Assembly: GCF_001625195.1 (NCBI RefSeq)
Contig: NC_054391.1
Location: 7,017,157 to 7,081,156 of the forward strand
Length of the DNA stretch: 64,000 nucleotides
Origin: Drechmeria coniospora
Lineage: Eukaryota > Ascomycota > Sordariomycetes > Hypocreales > Ophiocordycipitaceae
Direction of reading: 5' to 3'
Under the pieces are notes generated by a model that was not told where the DNA came from, ran no database searches, and saw nothing but the letters and a program-made list of their open reading frames with translations. Positions 13,101-23,254 of this stretch are shown in pieces. The translations under genes and the position numbers were made by a program. Positions within the stretch are counted from its first letter, which is position 1; every line of letters begins with the position of its first letter.

Positions 13101-13235
13101 GGCGACGACGACAAAAAGGCCGTCCTCACAAACGGGACGGCCTCTGCGCAAGGATCGGCTGATGGAAAACCTTCGGCGCCGTCGGGTGCCATCGTCAATG
13201 GCTCGTCGGCCACCGTCGCCAAGTCCGAGTCATGA
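10155..13235 (+). CDS. CYC8: General transcriptional corepressor Cyc8/Ssn6 (TPR protein)
   Basis: Partner of Tup1 in the nuclear corepressor that DNA-bound repressors recruit through the TPR array. Exons join 10155-10299, 10376-10579, 10644-10726, 10783-10962, 11032-11124, 11212-11368, 11427-11671 and 11739-13235, giving 867 residues. Every junction is GT-AG and frame-consistent. Residues about 40-405 carry tandem TPR units, with phrases such as AWGNLG, MLWYGIGILYDRYGSYDYA and AQSWYLLGRCYMSQQKYPKA. The rest is low-complexity: a poly-Gln run followed by poly-Pro near 12140-12200, then a charged Pro/Ser/Arg tail with an acidic patch before the stop. All seven introns fall in the TPR half; the disordered tail is one exon. 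The start codon begins MANHHPSPT and fits the Gln-rich N terminus usual for the family. The GTAC island lies upstream and ARG3 follows downstream on the same strand. Confidence 0.95.
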
Positions 13236-13973
13236 GCAAGAGGTGTGAGTAGGCTTCTCGGCCCCGGCATGTTTGTGTGGGAGCTTCGATCATCTCCATG
13301 TATACCATACCCGTCCGAAGGTTTCTATTTTCAATGGGAAGAGGGGAGGGAGGGGAGGCGGGAAGTGGGAGGAGAGGGGAGGCTTGGTCCATGGGGAAAT
13401 GGTTGGCAAGCATCCATTATTCCTTCGTGGATTTTTTTTTTTTTGGCTACGCGGCCGCATGCGAACGATATCCGTACTATAGGCAGTTATCTCTAGTAGC
13501 TTGAATGGGTTGATGACTTTGATCGATTGATCGTGCCAAGTGTGACGGTTTGCCTCCATCAGACGCTCCCATCCCACCGAAGCGTACCGCCGTTACGCTG
13601 GAGGGTGCTGTGCTTGTTTGTACCCGTAGTGCTTGGGCATGGCGCCGGAGGGATCCCGTTAGCACGATAGCTGCACTATAACGATATGTAAGGGTACGGA
13701 ACGGAAATTGTTCCCCTGCCGCCGTACCACTTCATCGATAAGGATTACCGGGTATTAATAGCTTGCCTTTCATCATTCTGTTGCGGATGACTCCGGATTT
13801 TGGCCTTCCACCAGACGTGGCATTGCATTCATCCGAGGCAGCCAGGCCACTGCCTTCAACGCAACCGTGCAAGTGCCGGAAATACCGCTCATTTCCCTTT
13901 CCGCTAGAAACACCATACCGCCTGAGCCAAACCATCCTTCTCGGCGGTAGCTTCTCCAACGTACAGTACGAAG
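13236..13973. other. Spacer between CYC8 and the OTC gene
   Basis: This spacer holds the CYC8 3' region, a purine-rich GGGAGG stretch (13340-13385), a 13-T run near 13432-13444, and the upstream region of the OTC gene. TGACTCC at 13798-13804 is one base from the Gcn4/CPC1 site, about 170 bp before the OTC ATG. No gene is seen. Confidence 0.6.
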
Positions 13974-15146
13974 ATGAAGGCCTCACTCCTCCAGGTCGCT
14001 CGAGGCGCTGCCCACGGCCTCCAACGGCGCACCTACTCGTCCCGCACTTCTCAGGCGAGGCATTTAATGTCCATCGGTGATCTGACCCCCAACGAGCTGT
14101 CTACCCTGATTCGCAACGCCGCGTCGAGGAAGCATGCCATCGGGGCCGGCCGAGCTCCGGCCTCCCTCACAACGTCGCTCACGGGCAAGACTGTCGCCAT
14201 GATGTTCAGCAAGCGAAGCACCCGGACGAGAGTGTCTACCGAGGCGGCCGTGACGGCGCTCGGTGGCCACCCCATGTTCCTCGGCAAGGATGACATTCAG
14301 CTTGGTGTATGCCTTTCCGCCACACATCCCCCGATTGGCCACTGACAGAGAGCCTTGCTAGGTAAACGAGTCCCTGTACGACACATCCGTTGTCATCTCG
14401 TCCATGACCTCGTGCATGGTGGCCCGAGTCGGACCACACTCGGACGTTGCCAACCTCGCGAAGCACTCCAGCGTACCGGTCATCAATGCCCTGTCGGACG
14501 ACTTCCATCCGCTCCAGACCATTGCCGATCTCCTGACCATGCATGAGGCGTTTCCCTCGTCCAAGGCCTCGGGCCCTGATCTTGGACTCGGGGGCCTCAA
14601 GGTCGCTTGGGTCGGCGACTCGAATAATGTACTCTTTGACCTGGCCACCGGCTGCGTCAAGATGGGCGTGGACATTGCCGTCGCGTCCCCCGAAGGTTAC
14701 GGCATCCCCGAGCGCATGAGGAAGCTCATCACATCTGCCGCGAGCGATGTTGGCTCTCCCGGCAAGCTCTACGAGACGACGATACCGGAGGACGCCATCA
14801 AAAATGCCGACATCTTGGTGACGGATACCTGGATTTCCATGGGCCAAGAGAGCGAGAAGAAGAAGCGCCTGGACGCCTTTGCCGGCTACCAAATCACCAA
14901 CGAGCTCGCCAAGAGAGGCGGCGCCAAGGATGGATGGAAATTCATGCACTGTCTGCCAAGGCACCAGGAGGAGGTCGACGACGAGGTCTTCTACAGCCCG
15001 CGATCTCTCGTCTTTCCCGAGGCCGAGAATCGTCTCTGGGCGGCCATCGGTGAGTGCGCCCCGGCCGGCTTTCTCTGCCTAGCTTTCTCTGCTGACGACC
15101 GATAGCTGCCCTGGAAGGTTTTGTCGTAAACAAGGGCCAGATTTGA
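13974..15146 (+). CDS. ARG3: Ornithine carbamoyltransferase, mitochondrial
   Basis: Transfers the carbamoyl group of carbamoyl phosphate to ornithine to give citrulline (arginine pathway). Known as argB in Aspergillus and arg-12 in Neurospora. Exons 13974-14306, 14362-15049 and 15106-15146 encode 353 residues. The first 30 or so residues are rich in Arg, Ser and Ala with no acid, a mitochondrial presequence ([19 protein letters not shown]). The carbamoyl-phosphate loop reads [11 protein letters not shown] and the ornithine-binding motif [14 protein letters not shown] is intact. The last exon encodes only about 13 residues and ends VNKGQI. The gene converges on ILV6 with 191 bp between stop codons. 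A near-consensus general-control site lies upstream. Confidence 0.97.
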
Positions 15147-15337
15147 ACCCTAAGAAGGCTCGCCTTCTGTGCACGTACTGTACAGTTTGATTGGGTGCAT
15201 AAGCGATAGTTTACGAAGCAATAGCTATTTGACAAGGATTTAAACAATGACTGCAACGTATGCCGCATCCATGGCAGGCAAGCTCCGCTCGTCGCCGGAC
15301 GCCAACAGCCGCAGCTAGCCACGGTGTGCGGAGCGGA

Positions 15338-16348
15338 CTAACCGGGAGGCAGCTGGCTGGCATCCACGACATCGTCGGCCTCCTTGAGCAACGGCTCCTC
15401 GTGAGGCTCGTCAAGAGGCGAGCGGGGCAGGGCCATCAAACCGGTGCGTGCGGACTCAAGGATGCCAAAGGGGGCAATGAGCTTGAGGAAGGAGTCGATC
15501 CTCGTCTGCTTGGCGGAGCTGCAGTTTCATTTCCGTCAGCTTGGGGCTTGGCTAGGGTGGGACGGGATCGGGACTTACAGCTCGACGATGCAGCTGTTGG
15601 TGCTGATATCCAGCACCTTGCCGCCGAACTGGTGGGTAAAGTAGGTGATGGTCTTCAGGTGCTCGTGCTTGTGACGTAGAGCCTCGCTGGCGGCGAGCTT
15701 GCTTGGGTGGAAGTCATGCGTCGACTCCTCGAGAGTCCGGGTCTGGCGATCGACGGGCGCGTCCTCGGGTTCCACGGCCGCCGTCATGCCCCGGTGGTGG
15801 GCGAGGAGCTCCTCGAAGTACTCGGGACCGAGGATGTTGATCTTGGCGAGAAGCAGCTCGCGCTGGACGAGGGCGGCATCGCTGTAGTCCAGGACGGCCC
15901 AGACGGGCACCTGATCCTCGAGCTGCCGTCGAGCCTGCTCGACCACACCATCCTGGCCGGTCAGGACGATGGTCATGCGGGACAGATCCTCGACCTCGGT
16001 GTTGCAGACAACGAGGGAGTCGATGTTGAACCCTCGAGAGGCAAGAATGCCGGATAGACGGGAAAGCACACCGGGCTCATTCTGGACCAGGCAGTTGAGG
16101 ATGTGTCGCTTCGGGGGGGCCATCGACGGCGTCGGCATCTCGTAGAGGATGTTGGAAACGGCAGCCTGAGCGGACCATGACGGCGGGGAGTTGGCGACGG
16201 GCAGAGGAGCCGTTCGGTTTCGGAGGGCCTTGTAGGCAATGGCCGAGGTCGAGCTGCTGCTGGATGAATTGTGCCGGATGGCGGCCCCGAGGGATCTGGC
16301 GGGAGCGATCAGGCGCAGAGGCGCAGAGCAACGGCGAAGCAAGGCCAT
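15338..16348 (-). CDS. ILV6: Acetolactate synthase regulatory (small) subunit, mitochondrial
   Basis: Regulatory subunit of acetohydroxyacid synthase (first step of valine, leucine and isoleucine synthesis); it confers valine feedback inhibition on the Ilv2 catalytic subunit. Exons on the minus strand are 16348-15579 and 15518-15338, 316 residues, with one 60-bp intron. The N terminus (MALLRRCSAPLRLIAPARSL) is a clear mitochondrial presequence. An ACT domain follows: HILNCLVQNEPGVLSRLSG, then GFNIDSLVVCNTEVEDLSRM. The C-terminal AHAS small-subunit domain includes FGGKVLDISTNSCIVELSAK across the splice, and the protein ends SQLPPG. The reading frame is open further upstream, but the chosen ATG starts the targeting sequence. 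A perfect TGAGTCA site lies 130 bp upstream. Confidence 0.96.
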
Positions 16349-16810
16349 CTTGCGATCGATCAATCGGGAGAGGAAGCAGATATCTCTCTGATCAACTCGG
16401 TACGCTTCGCGATGCCGGCCGGCCGACGGTGATGGATGGGCAACGGGCGACGGGGGAGCGATTGGTTTGCACAACCGTGAGTCAGGATGATTGCGAAAAG
16501 GATCTCCGTGGGTGCGCCGTAAGTACGCCCAAAATTCAGCTGAGGAGCTCCGGTTCGGAGGCTGCCCGCCCACTGAGAGAGCTTTGTCGCCTGTCGGTAG
16601 TGCTGAGAGTGGGGGGGGGGGGGGGGGGCGGCTGTCACGGACCACCAGGGCCGGAAATGGAAGCTAGCGCCCCTGGCGGTGCCTTTCGCTCAGGCTTGGA
16701 CGACGATCTGCCCAGCCAGACAAGACACTCGGTGTCGAAGAAATGGTTTCGTATCGCGAAAGGGAGCCTGGCGGGTCACGGAGAGTGCAGTATTTCAAAG
16801 AAAAACATGC
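16349..16810 (-). promoter_or_regulatory. ILV6 upstream region with a (G)18 tract
   Basis: No gene is seen. It contains the TGAGTCA element and an uninterrupted run of 18 G (16611-16628 on the plus strand; C on the ILV6 strand), about 263 bp before the ATG. Confidence 0.55.
16478..16484. promoter_or_regulatory. Gcn4/CPC1-type site TGAGTCA upstream of ILV6
   Basis: An exact match to the palindromic general amino-acid control element TGA(G/C)TCA, 130 bp upstream of the ILV6 start. ILV genes are established targets of Gcn4 in yeast and CPC1/CpcA in moulds. Binding here is inferred. Confidence 0.55.
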
Positions 16811-17480
16811 AGATATTCACGAAGGAGTAAGTACACCTACAAGGCCAAGGAAGTACTCACTGGTATAGGCACTGTACTGTAAGTACGGAGTACATGTGAC
16901 GATAGCTGGGCATGCTCCCTATTGTCGTGCCTGAGTACTAGGTACTGAATGACACTCCGTAGCACGGGTGTTACATAGGTAAGTACAGTACGAACAGAAC
17001 AGTCCACCAATACATGAGCAAATACGGAGTACTCGTGCAAGTACTTACTACTTACTTACATGTAAGTAAGTACTGTACTGTAAGTACTGTACGGACGGAG
17101 TATTGGCGTTACTGCAAGTACCGACATTTGGTGCAGTGTAACTCTCCGCATTACTGTATGATCTGCAACAAGTACTGTCCAACTGCTGCATTATCTGTAC
17201 ATGTACGGAGTATTAGTTGAAGCACACCTATGGAGTAATAACATGTTATATATGCTTACTTACAGTACTTACATGTATGGAGACCGGAGTACTTAAGTAC
17301 ACATATCCAGCACGTACTTATTGTACAGTAAGTACGGAGTATTACTGTAAGTAATTACCGTACAGTAGTAGTTCTACGTAAGTACGGAGTACAACTGTGC
17401 AAGGCAAGTACAGGGTGCATTAGTCATACACAGGCGGTTGCAGGGTATTGTCCCAAACACGTGACCTTGCCTGCACAAGT
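16811..17480. repeat. GTAC / TACGGAGTA island between ILV6 and RPL3
   Basis: Dense copies of the island words, including AAGTACGGAGTAC near 16873, 17330 and 17380, AATACGGAGTAC near 17021 and TGTACGGAGTATT near 17203, interspersed with AAGTAAGTA and ACATGTAC. The island ends abruptly about 160 bp before the RPL3 start. No coding potential. Confidence 0.75.
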
Positions 17481-17641
17481 TCTGCAGAGGTCAATTCGGG
17501 ATTAGCGCTCTAGCACGGGCCACCCACCGTCCGTTGCTATCCTCGCTTAAAATTTCCGCGCACAAACAGTTTGAAAACTCTCTCGGCCCTCTGGAAGTTA
17601 CCACCTTCATACTAACCCCCTCAACCACCCAGGCGCCCAAA

Positions 17642-19056
17642 ATGAGTGTATGTGGTCTCGAAGATGAGAAACTCCCATCGGCGATGCTAACAGAATCGAC
17701 AGCACCGGAAGTTTGAGGCTCCCCGCCATGGCTCCCTGGCTTTCCTGCCACGGAAGCGTGCTGCCCGCCACCGCGGCAAGGTCAAGTCGTACGTTGAATC
17801 TTCTCGGCCAGGATGGACTCTTGACGAGCGCAAACGCTAATGTGTCGACCGTGCAGCTTCCCCAAGGATGACCCCAAGAAGCCCGTCCACCTGACGGCCG
17901 CCATGGGCTACAAGGCTGGCATGACGACCATCGTTCGTGACCTCGACCGACCCGGTGCCAAGGCGAACAAGAAGGAGGTTGTCGAGGCCGTCACGATCGT
18001 CGATACGCCACCTGTACGAACAATGCAGCCCGCTTGGCTCTGTGCCTATGGCTAACATCGTTTAGATGATCGTTGTTGGTCTTGTTGGCTACATCGAGAC
18101 TCCCCGTGGTCTCCGATCCCTCACCACCGTCTGGGCCGAGCACTTGAGCGACGAGGTCAAGCGTCGCTTCTACAAGAACTGGTACAAGAGCAAGAAGAAG
18201 GCCTTCACCAAGTACGCCAAGAAGCACTCGGAGAGTAGCGGCTCCTCCATCACCCGCGAGCTCGAGCGCATCAAGAAGTACTGCACCGTCGTCCGTGTTC
18301 TCTCCCACACCCAGATCCGCAAGACGCCTCTCAAGCAGAAGAAGGCCCACCTTATGGAGATTCAGATCAACGGTGGATCCGTCGCCGACAAGGTCGAGTT
18401 CGGCCACGGCCTCTTCGAGAAGCCCGTCTCTATCGACTCCGTCTTCGAGCAGGATGAGATGATCGACGTCATCGCCGTCACCAAGGGTCACGGCTTCAAC
18501 GGTGTCACCGCTCGTTGGGGCACCAAGAAGCTTCCCCGCAAGACGCACAAGGGTCTCCGAAAGGTTGCCTGTATCGGTGCTTGGCATCCGTCCCACGTCC
18601 AGTGGACTGTTGCCCGTGCCGGTCAGATGGGTTATCACCACCGTACCTCGGTCAACCACAAGGTGTACCGCATTGGCAAGGGCGACGCCGAGGACAACGC
18701 CTCCACCGAGATCGACGTCACCAAGAAGAAGATCACGCCGTACGTTTCCCGCCCCCCGCCCGTCCCCCCCCTCGGAATGATGATGGTTAACGTCGAACAA
18801 CAGTCTGGGTGGCTTCGTCCGATATGGTGAGGTCAACAACGACTTCGTCATGGTCAAGGGTTCCATTCCCGGTGTCAAGAAGCGCGTCATGACGCTGCGC
18901 AAGTCCATGTTCACCCACACCTCCCGCAAGGCTCTGGAGAAGATCAGCCTGAAGTGGATCGACACCTCGTCCGAGTTCGGCCACGGCGCTTTCCAGACGC
19001 CCGCGGAGAAGAAGCAGTACCAGGGTACCCTCAAGAAGGACCTCGCTTCCGCATAA
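17642..19056 (+). CDS. RPL3: 60S ribosomal protein L3 (uL3)
   Basis: Large-subunit core protein that contacts the peptidyl-transferase centre. Exons 17642-17647, 17703-17788, 17857-18013, 18066-18739 and 18804-19056 give 391 residues, the usual eukaryotic length. Exon 1 is only ATG AGT (Met-Ser); the 55-bp intron directly after codon 2 is common in fungal ribosomal protein genes. Diagnostic sequence includes [20 protein letters not shown] at the N terminus, and the central tryptophan/histidine loop with [20 protein letters not shown] and [14 protein letters not shown]. The C terminus reads KKDLASA. An upstream pyrimidine-rich stretch (CCCTCAACCACCCAGG) may be the start region. Confidence 0.98.
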
Positions 19057-19845
19057 GCAGCGGCAGCTTGTGTCTTTTTGTTTCTCGGCCATTGCATCGG
19101 TGTCGAGGGGTGGTTTCTGCCTTGCTTTAAGCTGGATCGGAGTTCATAATAGGATGACAAAGTATCCAGTGGGAGAGACGTATGAAAATGAAACGATATT
19201 CCCAACAACCTTTCCGCCGTGCGCCTCGATCCCGTACCCTGTGTTCATCGCACGCACACAAATGATCTTCCGCCGTACGGTTGGTCTCGTCGGCTCGGCA
19301 GCATCGAATCTGTCCGTGCAAGCATGTAGCCAGCCGTAGGCAGCTGGTCCAGGATCACGGTCAGCACCAACAAGCAATATAGAGTAATCATTCATTGTAT
19401 TCCAACAGCATGGTGTACTTGCGTGCAAGTACACCTACTACATGTACATAAGCGTGATGAATTGTGCCAGTAATTAATTTACGAAAGTACGGAGTACTGA
19501 CAAGATAGTTGATGCTGCCAGGAAAGGTGGGGCAGATGAGGCCTGCGTCACCCCGCCCCGCTGGAGCTGCATGATGAGCTGCTCGCCGCCCTCATTACTG
19601 ACAGGCTGAAAACTCCCAACCTTCATCCACGGCTCCTTTACATGCACAGGTGCACTAGCTCCAAACTTGTCGCGTTCAACACCGGACAAAGTCGCATACG
19701 GCTCAGCGGTCATCTCGTTCGAGCACCGAAACTACTGAGCCAAGTCCAAGTCTCCTTTGGCAGCCCCGCTGTTGCAAGTCGCCACCTGCACGACGTTCGA
19801 CGACGACGAGGCTTCTGCACGAGCGCGCCGTTTGGAAGCAAGGAT
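19057..19845. other. Spacer between RPL3 and the 160-residue gene
   Basis: The first part is RPL3 3' region. A small cluster of island words occurs at 19405-19500 (ACTTGCGTGCAAGTACACC, AAGTACGGAGTACTG). From 19642 an open frame runs into the next gene and is discussed there. No other gene is seen. Confidence 0.55.
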
Positions 19846-20416
19846 ATGGCTAGCGACGAAGACTACATGTCATTCTTGGACAAGGCCAACAAGGATCTCG
19901 ACGACGGGCTACATATGTCGCGGCAGCAGCAGAACACGGCCAAGGCGCAGTTCCACGCCGTGGACAGTGACGTGCCCAAGGCGATCCAGGATGTCTGCAA
20001 GAACGAGGTGTACGTGAGCGAGGCTGATGAGCCGTTTCAGGAGGTGTCCCTCCGATGGACGGGAGGTGATTTGCCGGACGAAGGTACGTGCCGATCGATG
20101 GACCATCTCTTCCCCGTCCCACATATCCGGTCGCGTCATGGGCGTTGCGCAGCTGATCGAGCGGTCTGCAGTTGAGTTCGCCACTCTAATCCACCACCAT
20201 GACCCGGAGAAGGCAGAGATCGAGATCATGGACCCGCTAGACTGGGACTCGACGGGCCAGTACAGCAAGGTGATCGAGGCGGTGCGCGAGGCGAGCAGGG
20301 GCAACGACGTGCGGGTGTACCGAGTTGTGAGGGACAAAACGAGAGTGGAATACTGGCTGATTACGAGGGAGCAAGGCAAGATTGTGGGCGTGAAGGCTTT
20401 GGGAGTGGAGAGCTGA
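19846..20416 (+). CDS. Conserved fungal protein, 160 aa, NuiA-like fold possible
   Basis: Exons 19846-20083 and 20172-20416; the 88-bp intron restores a single frame. The protein starts MASDEDYMSFLDKANKDL, is acidic, and contains KNEVYVSEADEPFQEVSLRW, then MDPLDWDSTGQYSKVIEAVR and RVYRVVRDKTRVEYWLI, ending GVKALGVES. I remember this as a widespread ascomycete family sometimes labelled nuclease-A-inhibitor-like; that is memory, not a search result, and no function is established. The frame stays open upstream to an ATG at 19642, adding 68 residues that are Arg-rich with few acids (HDVRRRRGFCTSAPF), which resembles a mitochondrial presequence. The start used is the one matching the family N terminus as I recall it. 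Confidence 0.8.
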
Positions 20417-21095
20417 GGCGAATGTGTGTGACGATGCAGACGAAAAGCTGCCTTCCGTCGGCCGCCAGCCGCGAGAGCTGCACCCAGGTCGTTGGAGGAA
20501 GCAGCAATGCGAACAGAGCTTGTCAGCTTGTTGACCTCGCTTGACTTTAACCATGTCATCTCCGTAGTGCTATCCGACGGCAAAACACCTGTTCGTTTGA
20601 TGATGTCGTGGCACGGTCAAGGATGGTGACAGCAATTGAATCGCCGTTTTATATTTGTGCCTCATGTTCCGTATGTGACTTGGGACAGTTCTATTGAGTG
20701 CGGGTGCTCGCCGCTTCGAGACTGCGCCCTTTCCAACCTGACTCGACAAAATTGAAGACGAAACGAGGCATTAATTTCTTCGCTCTCTGATGATAGCTAG
20801 GGTGCCTCATACGTACTCCAGTCAGTCAATACGAGGAGTAATTGTTAGCGAGTATGGAGCACACCTGATAGGAACTAATGTGGCTCCGTCGTTGTCCGCC
20901 CCTCCGAGAACGGCAGACGCTGGGTACTTGGGCCTGCTGCTCACTAGGCGGCGATAAGAATTATGTTGCCTTATCGCCACTCTTTTCCATCACCACCGAC
21001 ACCACCTGAGATTACCTCACCAACCTAGATAGGCAACTCTGACTCAACATCCAACCTCATTCTCGCCCTCTCTCTGCTCGCACCAACTCTTCGCC
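20417..21095 (+). promoter_or_regulatory. TRP2 upstream region with a general-control site
   Basis: No gene is seen. TGACTCA at 21040-21046 is an exact Gcn4/CPC1-type element 50 bp before the TRP2 ATG, so it may lie in the leader. TGACTCG at 20739-20745 is one base off. The 60 bp before the ATG are rich in C and T (CTCATTCTCGCCCTCTCTCT). Confidence 0.5.
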
Positions 21096-22800
21096 ATGGC
21101 GGGCGCGGTAAGCAAGAATTCTCCCCGGGGCCGCTCTGCCGGCATCCGTTGTTGCTCTCGCTAACGCAATATCCGGACGCTCCTCGTCGCAGCGAGCCAT
21201 CGTCCCGTCACTCGACACGGTGAAATCTATTGTCGACAAGCCGCACTCGGGCAGCGGCAGGAAACCGACACTCGTGCCCGTATATCGCCAAATCTCCTCC
21301 GACCTCATCACCCCGTCCGCCGCCTACCTCAAGATCTCGGCTCATTCGAACTCGGACTTCTCCTTCCTCTTCGAATCTGCCGCCACCGAGCAGGTCGGCC
21401 GATACAGCTTCGTCGGCGCCGGCCCGCGCAAGGTCCTCACCACCGGTCCTGGATATGGTCCCGAGACGGACCCCTTGCCTGCGTTGGAGGAGGAGCTCGC
21501 CCGCCACGTCGTCGCCCACGTGCCCGGTCTCCAGCTCCCGCCCTTGACCGGCGGTGCCATTGGCTATGTCGGCTACGACTGCGTCCGGTACTTCGAGCCC
21601 AAGACGGCGCGGCCCATGAAGGATGTTTTGAAGATCCCCGAGTCGCTCTTCATGCTGTTCGATACCATTGTGGCCTTTGATAGGTTCTTTGGTGTCATCA
21701 AAGTCATTAGCTACGTAACCGTGCCGAACGATCCTTCCCAAAGCCTGGACGAGGCATACGAAAAGGCGCGGGCAACGATTGAGGAGCTCGTCGATGTGCT
21801 GAATTCACCTGACATGGACATCCCCGAGCAGATGCCCATCGTGCTCGGCCAGGAAGCTACCTCCAACGTGGGCCGTCAAGGTTACGAGGCCCACGTCACG
21901 AGACTCAAGGAGCACATTGTCAAGGGAGACATATTCCAGGCAGTGCCATCTCAACGCTTTTCTCGTCCTACCAGCCTACACCCTTTTAATATCTACAGAC
22001 ACCTCAGGACTGTCAACCCTTCCCCGTACCTATTTTACGTCAACTGCAAAGATTTTCAGATCATTGGCGCCTCGCCCGAGCTGCTTGTCAAAAGCGAGGC
22101 CGGCAGGGTCATCACGCACCCCATCGCCGGCACCGTCAAGCGTGGCAAGACGCCGGAGGAAGACCAAAGGCTGGCCGACGAGCTGAGCAGCTCGCTCAAG
22201 GACCGTGCTGAGCACGTGATGTTGGTCGACCTGGCTCGAAATGACATTAACCGAGTAGGAGATCCCTTTACCGTGCGCGTCGACCGCCTCATGGTGGTAG
22301 AGAAGTTTAGCCACGTTCAGCACCTCGTGTCGCAGGTTTCAGGCGTCCTGCGGCCGGACAAGACCCGCTTCGACGCTTTCCGCTCCGTCTTCCCCGCCGG
22401 TACCGTCTCCGGAGCGCCCAAGGTGAGGGCAATGGAGCTCATCGCCGAGCTGGAGAAGGAAAAGCGTGGCATATACGCCGGAGCGGTGGGGTACTTTGGG
22501 TACGGAAGCGAAGACGAGGACGGAAACCTAACTGAGGGCGCCATGGACACGTGTATCGCGCTGAGAACAATGATGACCAAGGACGGTGTGGCATATCTCC
22601 AAGCTGGTACGATTCAACACCCCCGCAGCCGAGCAGTATCGCATGCTGACATTGATTTTTTTTTGTCAGGTGGGGGTATCGTGTTTGATTCTGACGAGTA
22701 CGACGAGTGGCAAGAGACCATCAACAAGCTGAGCGCCAACATGCAGTGCATCAGCTCGGCGGAGGAACTATACCACCAGCAGCAGCAGCAACAGAAGTAG
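21096..22800 (+). CDS. TRP2: Anthranilate synthase component I
   Basis: Converts chorismate to anthranilate using ammonia delivered by the glutamine amidotransferase (Trp3-type) subunit; first committed step of tryptophan synthesis. Exons 21096-21107 (MAGA only), 21193-22606 and 22670-22800 give 518 residues. Family motifs are all present: the N-terminal regulatory strand FLFESAATEQVGRYSFVGAG, then PSPYLFYVN, IGASPELLVKSEAGRV, HPIAGTVKRGKTPEEDQRLA, EHVMLVDLARNDINRVGD, FPAGTVSGAPKVRAMELIAE, and across the last intron QAGGGIVFDSDEYDEW. That last intron is 63 bp, in frame and free of stops; skipping it would break the conserved GGGIVFDSD. The protein ends in a short Gln run. Expected to be under general amino-acid control and tryptophan feedback. 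Confidence 0.97.
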
Positions 22801-23254
22801 CAATGAACAATCATAGCGAAGGAAACGGATGGTGCTTGGGGGAATCGATCAAGTTCCCATTTTGAGGCGTTGAAATGGATATCTTTGGTAGGAATAGGAT
22901 ACAATGGAACAGAAGCATATACTGGGGCATTCCGTTGTATCAAACAGTAACTACGCTGTATCTTGACTTGGTTGATGGATACATGTGGTAATTAACTGCC
23001 TCACATTCTGATATGCTACCAAGACTTTCTCGGCATGCCCTTGTTCCTAGTGGCGGAGATGATGTCGTGGCCCTTGAGATCTTGACCAACCATGGCTGGA
23101 AGTACAGGAGAGTCCTGGAAGTATTCCGTATTTGGACTGGCAACCTTACGTTTCCTGGGCCCCTGAAAGCAAGATTGATCTGGCTCGAAGCACACAATAG
23201 ATTTCCTTGGGCACAGGCAGACGTGTGATGCGGAGAAGACGCCATTGCTTTTTG
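22801..23254. other. Convergent spacer after TRP2
   Basis: The 3' regions of TRP2 (+) and of the minus-strand gene that ends at 23255. Short open frames on both strands have no family character. Nothing else is seen. Confidence 0.5.

Noticed and set aside
11580..13151. 523-residue open frame on the minus strand
   Set aside because: It lies antisense to the CYC8 tail; the Arg/Leu/Gly-rich translation is the shadow of GC-rich CAG/CCG codons.
17991..19208. 405-residue minus-strand open frame
   Set aside because: Antisense to RPL3; translation is the Val/Leu/Asp-rich shadow of a highly codon-biased gene.
10155..22800. Metabolic gene cluster (ARG3-ILV6-TRP2)
   Set aside because: The genes are from different pathways, separated by CYC8-, RPL3- and unknown-type genes, with no transporter or pathway regulator; shared general control is a simpler reading.
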